Below, one piece after another: positions 52,860 to 64,000 of a stretch of DNA of 64,000 nucleotides. The number at the start of each line of letters is the position of its first letter. Within the stretch, counting starts at the first letter, position 1. Source of the DNA: Hypomesus transpacificus (Eukaryota > Chordata > Actinopteri > Osmeriformes > Osmeridae); the NCBI RefSeq assembly GCF_021917145.1, contig NC_061064.1, positions 326,785-390,784 of the forward strand. The letters run 5' to 3'. A model generated the notes under the pieces. The model saw nothing but the letters and a program-made list of their open reading frames with translations, made no database searches and was not told the origin of the DNA. The translations under genes were made by a program, and so were the position numbers.

Positions 52860-53453
52860 GTAGACTGGGACCGTTCCTTCATTGTTGCAATGCTGATGAC
52901 GCCGACAGAGGGAGGCAGGATTGGCGGACTGGTACGGACGTAACGGAGACACAGCATACGCAAGTGGTTGAGGGAGGAGAGTATAGAGGTATACGTAACT
53001 GAAACCTCAGTTGTAGCCTATAATACCTCCATGGTGGTAGCAGCGAAAGGCTAGGATCTAAAACCCAAGTACAGTAACATCAATGCGGAGAACCGGACGG
53101 AACAAGAAGAGAGTAGCGTATGGATTTAAAACGCCAAATGGTTGACTGACCCTTTTTCGTCTGAAACCGTGTTTTTGGACCTGCGTGTATTACGTATGCT
53201 ACGCTACGTTAGACAATACATCGCCACAGTATATTTCAGAGACAACGCGGTACTTGTATGCTTGTGCATTTTACATTTATGTAAAAAATAAAGGCCATCC
53301 ATCCTCTTCGTCAACTAGCATACTCGCACTCCTAATGCAATGATGAATGCCCGGTGAGGTTTACGGTGGCTAAGCCGGTGGCCAGACATCAGTGGAATAG
53401 GTAGCATAGCTGTTTCTGTACCGACATCCTGTGACGATGTGTTCACATGTACC
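52860..53453 (+). promoter_or_regulatory. Possible esrra promoter and non-coding first exon
   Basis: A more GC-balanced patch with TGATGACGCCGAC (CREB/ATF-like) near 52890, ending at a donor-like CCAGTAAGT (53450). esrra normally has a non-coding first exon and the acceptor before its ATG is at 59433, so a 6-kb first intron is possible. Weak evidence; other donors such as CAG|GTAAAC at 55173 are alternatives. Confidence 0.25.
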
Positions 53454-55959
53454 AGTAAGTATTGACTTACTTAAATAGTATAGTGACCCAATTATTTCGG
53501 ATGTTTGCATGTGGTGATCATTTCGTAGATAAGTTTGGGTGACTATGTTTGAGGGGACACGAGTTGTGCTCTGTTTGTTGCTGTTAGAATTGCCGAATGT
53601 GTTGGCATGTTGTGTCTAGAACATCGTGACTGACCCGCTGATTGAAGACCACCCCCTGCATATTTCTCAATTTAATAATATGTATAAAAATAATGTAGCC
53701 TAGCCTATCCAGTTGGCAATGGTCATGTACCATGTCTCGCTAGGCACTAACGTAGCCTAATAGGTGTAACCTACTATTGGTCAAAACCTAAACTGCAACT
53801 GTTTTCTACCATGTGGTTGTCCTGCTAACTTGAGTCTTAGGCATCCAGCATATCTCTCACACACATGCCTGCTATTCACCTAGTATATTTTATGTCAAGA
53901 GTGCAGGAGGCAGTCTCTCCTTAGAAAGACCTGTGGTTCTTCAGGTTTAAGATTGAGATTCCCGATCTTAAGAAGCCCTAATCCAGTTTAGCAATTAACC
54001 TTTAACCAGTCTGCGATCAGTGGACAAGGTCACCTCCGCTGTTCCCTCTGTCTCCACAGTGCGCCGGATGTAAAGCTGTCAAAGAGTTTAATATTAGTCA
54101 CACTATCAGCTCCCACTATCACTAGAACCCAAAGACCAACAAGGCTCTCACGGAGCTTGTAGATAAAGAGCACTGAAAGTTAACAAAACATTGCTGGACA
54201 AACAGGCAGGGAGTCTTTCAAATTCCACAGAAAATTAGTCATTGTGCTGTTTAGCTAAGTAAGTTATATAAAGAAAATATGCAATATTCATCCTTATCAT
54301 TTTTGATGAACAACCCCCCTGTATATATTTGGTACTATGTAGCCTTATCCTAACTTTTGATGCATTTGAAGTAGACTATACTTTGCCATTCAACATGCAT
54401 GATTTGAGTGCCAACTGTCTACAAGCACACTTATCAAAAATCTTATATATATGTATATTTTTTTTTTTACTTTCCTAATACATTAAAAGAATAGTTCCCG
54501 AACTAACTAATTCAATACAATATTAAATGTTTATGATTATGTTACAATACTTCCTGTTCAACTCATTCCACTCATATTCTCAGTGTGTCTTTCTCAAAAA
54601 CCAGTTTAGAATTAACTCAAACCTCCTGAGTGGGCATTTGTGTCAGAAAGATAGGCATTATAGTTATTACCATGTCTGTCCTTCAAGCTTTCGTGTGACT
54701 TTGACCTTTGGAATGTGTCACTGTGTATGGGGGAGGGGCGGTAAAGTCTGGTGCACAGAAACGTATATTTACAGTACGCTTGCCCGGCCCCGGAGTGAGA
54801 ATATGGATTGCATGAACTCACAAACATTTATAAATACGAACGAAATTGTACAAATTATTTCGAATACACAGTGCAGACATCCTTTAAATAGCATTTCTTA
54901 GACTTGTATTTACAATTTCCTAAGGTGCATTGAGCAAACTACTGATTAGCCATTTCAAGATCGGATGCTTTGAAGGTGCAACGCAAGTTAACTGTTAACA
55001 GTAAAAACTAGACCCATACGACAGCAAAAACGACGACCTAATCTTGCCTCCCTTTTCAGGTTTCGTGATAACTGGGAAGTTCTACCCTGACTGTACCAAG
55101 AGCGGCGTAGCCTACTTAAGTGGATAACCACCATTAAACACGAATACATTAATTCAGCGGTCTGGCACACAGGTAAACTCGTTTTCTTGTATGTTGTTGC
55201 CCAATGCCGATGTAAACTGTAGCAGGATTATATTATAATTCAGCCCTCCCATCCACTATAGCTGCATTTTAGATCGGCTATCTCTTGCTACGAGACACTT
55301 ACAGTAACAATGTACCCCTCCCTCCCCCATTCACCCAGAACCAACATTGTCTATCAGAAATGTCTTGTCTCGAGTAGGCTATGACATATCACAATTGTAA
55401 GTAGGGAGGACAAACGTTCTGCTCTCAATGTAATCACAACGGAGAGTTCCAAGCGTCAACAAATGCCAAACTGAACTTACTCCTCATTTAACATTGTGAT
55501 AAAAAACACAATTGTGATATTTAATGTACAGTACGATGTACGCTGATATTATCAGTACATTTACTTTCGAAAACAGTAGTCAATTTTCGTTTGATGACTG
55601 AGTCGTTAGCGTAATTAGCCTCTGTTTAACGACATATACGATAGCGGTCTGTGATACATCCGTTTTCGATCGTTAAAATAATAAACATGCCTCACATATC
55701 GATTAACCTTTTATGATTTATTATGACATTATATTACTAGTAAACAATTCATGGGTACAATTGTCCTTATATACCTGTAGTTTTAAACCAGTGTAGCTCA
55801 CTGTAATGCTGTACGCGACGCGGTTTAGAAAAACTTGTAATTCTACTGCTGTTTAGGAAGCCAAACGGCGACAGTAAAATCTCGGCACTCCCCTTACAAA
55901 AATCAAAATTCCCAGATGAGTTTTTCAATTGGTGAATCAACCTGTCACTCAAATTAGAG

Positions 55960-56197
55960 CCAATCCCTGTGTGAATACCATCCCGTATGTGGCACAGAGG
56001 TTTTCCCATTTTAAGAGGTCTGTAAATGGCTGAGAGCACTTTGAGCCATTGCCTACTAACCTGAACTTCAATGCCACAGCCTCAATTTGATGTCATTGTG
56101 TTCATGAAGGTCTCCTCTACAGGACTGTGAAAACCGCGAACATTTCCCAGCTGGGGGATTTTTTATAATCGAGCTTATGTCCTAGGAGTGCCCCTGT
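55960..56197 (+). repeat. Diverged direct repeat, copy 1
   Basis: About 235 bases, from 'ctgtgtgaatacc' through 'tactaacctgaacttcaatg' and 'cctctacaggactgtgaaa' to 'aggagtgcc'. It pairs with 56625-56862 at a constant offset of 665-666 bases. Not a family recognised here. Confidence 0.8.
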
Positions 56198-56624
56198 TTA
56201 AGAGCTACATTTTGAGTGCTAACAAACTCCCTATCGCTCTACCCAGCCAGTTAGCTTGCCACGAGCATTCCTCTCCCTGCTTCACTAACAAAATATGGAC
56301 AGATGTGCCTTGTTTTCGCTCATTTAATCCGATCGCCCTTAAAATCGGTTAACATATAGTGGAAACGTACATCTACGAATCTGTGGTCTCAAATATACAT
56401 AAAGATGAACATTTTTTTATTCCAGCGCGTTCAAACAGTCCCCTCAGTAAAGGTTGGCTAGCAACTTACAGCAGCAGCCTGGCCCAGACAGGTGGGGGGA
56501 GGGGCGCAAAGGGCACACTTAATAGTGGTATTTTGTTCCAACTCATTTTTTAGACAACTCATTCATTTGTAGCAGATAAACATCTAAAAACATTCGAGCT
56601 AGTAGGCCCGAAAACTAGGATTGA

Positions 56625-56862
56625 TCCAATGCCTGTGTGAATACCGTCCCGAATGTGGCACTGGCGTTTTAACAGTTTAAGACGTCTGTAATTAGCCGAG
56701 TGGTCTTTACACCCTTGGCTACTAACCTGAACTTTAATGCCACAACCTTAACTTGATGTCAATCTGTTCAGAAAAATGTCCTCTACAGGACTGTGAAACC
56801 GCAACATTTTTCCAGTTGGGACATTTGAGTTATTTGAGTTTAAGTCCGATGAGTGCCTGCAA
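56625..56862 (+). repeat. Diverged direct repeat, copy 2
   Basis: Counterpart of 55960-56197 ('ctgtgtgaatacc', 'tactaacctgaactttaatg', 'cctctacaggactgtgaaa'), with many substitutions but few indels. Confidence 0.8.
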
Positions 56863-63107
<6,245 letters not shown>

Positions 63108-64000
63108 GGACTGAGGACGGAGCGGGGACGATCGTAGGATGTGAGGGCTTGAGGACATGGGTGTTCACAATTGATAGACGAGTGTCTGGTGTGAATGGGA
63201 GAGGTTTTAATAGAATTTGATGCTTACGTGAGGATAATCTTTGGATAAAAAAAACTAAACATTTGGCCTCCTAAGAGATTCACAAACTGTGTGAGATGGG
63301 GAACCTAGTGTACGTGTATATATGCTCCTTTATTGGGGTTGACGGTGGAATTAAAACACGACTGCCAAATTTCAAAGAAAGGCTCAGACAATTTAAATGT
63401 GGGTAAATGCGAGAATGAGGCATTCAATCGTGTTGAATGTTTCAATCATATTTATAGTATCGCTATGGTCTGTTCTGCGGCAGCCTCGACATGCAGGTGT
63501 AATGACTGAAGGACTACATTGATATATCTTTTAGACCACACTGGAACCATATGTCTTTGACCTTTCTGCAAACGATGCAATAGCGCCCTTCTCTAAAAAG
63601 CCATACTGAAACACCTGGCAAATGTCCATTGACAACAGCAGCAGTATAGAATCGGATTCACAAGCTTGAGTAGTTGTACTTCCTAAACTGCAAATACAGG
63701 TACTGTTTTTCATAAGAATTACTTGCAATATATTAAAAGCAATATAATACTTAAGTTACAATGAATTAACTGACAAGCTCAAAATATGGATGACGAAAGA
63801 CGACCAGATGTGTGTAAACAGTGGGGTGGGTGTGGAGAATTGATTTATAAAAGGCTGTGCAATTGATTGTTAGTCCAAGAAAAGGGAAACGCCATCATGA
63901 TAACTAAGCAAACGCTGTAGTGTGTCCGTGCATCTTATTTATACGGTACGTCGATCCGACGGGTACCCCAGAAACTGAATTGTGTGTCCGTGTGAGTTGG
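63108..64000 (+). other. esrra 3' UTR and downstream flank
   Basis: AT-rich sequence with ATTAAA at about 63352 and 63731 as possible poly(A) signals. No further gene is seen to the window end. Confidence 0.4.

Noticed and set aside
54527-54901. 124-codon frame upstream of esrra
   Set aside because: Low-GC, no homology or splice context; expected length by chance in this region size.

Overview
The window is nuclear DNA from a ray-finned (teleost) fish. The genes have many GT-AG introns and their spliced products match vertebrate proteins end to end. The introns carry fish-type tRNA-derived SINEs, MITEs, long CA/GA microsatellites and very long poly-G/poly-C tracts. The species cannot be fixed from the sequence alone.

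Layout, left to right: wdr74 (+, 716-4069); a non-coding gene for the miR-194/miR-192 cluster (+, about 6.36-8.78 kb); ehd1 (+, 10242-22186); an adss2-like adenylosuccinate synthase (+, 23642-28299); stx5 (+, 30519-33384); an rd3-like gene (-, 35076-35918) with a one-base frameshift; kcnk4/TRAAK (+, 43270-46562, with in-frame upstream exons from 42835); a six-cysteine astacin metalloprotease (-, 47608-49868); and esrra (+, 59439-63107). All exon chains were built by hand from splice sites and checked for phase continuity. wdr74, stx5, miR-194/192, ehd1, kcnk4 and esrra all have human counterparts on 11q12-q13, so this is a rearranged piece of that synteny block. adss2 and rd3 have human counterparts elsewhere.

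The genes do not form an operon-like system. They cover ribosome assembly (wdr74), endosomal recycling (ehd1), purine synthesis (adss2), ER-Golgi fusion (stx5), photoreceptor guanylate cyclase control (rd3-like), leak K+ current (kcnk4), secreted proteolysis (astacin) and mitochondrial or metabolic transcription (esrra). stx5/rd3-like and kcnk4/astacin are convergent pairs.

Main points for follow-up: (1) the miR-194/192 locus, with a plausible two-exon primary transcript, paired HNF1-like sites, and a 31-bp tandem duplication that copies the miR-192 seed region; (2) three tandem copies of the last-exon splice acceptor in esrra, two of which would truncate the receptor; (3) a minisatellite in a wdr74 intron made from the 5' half of a tRNA-Cys-like sequence; (4) an ACGTGGC plus TGACGTCA pair in the stx5 promoter; (5) an in-frame N-terminal extension of kcnk4; (6) the rd3-like frameshift; (7) an unexplained pair of about 235-bp direct repeats spaced 665 bp apart upstream of esrra; (8) one repeat family whose five copies all lie in sense orientation in introns.
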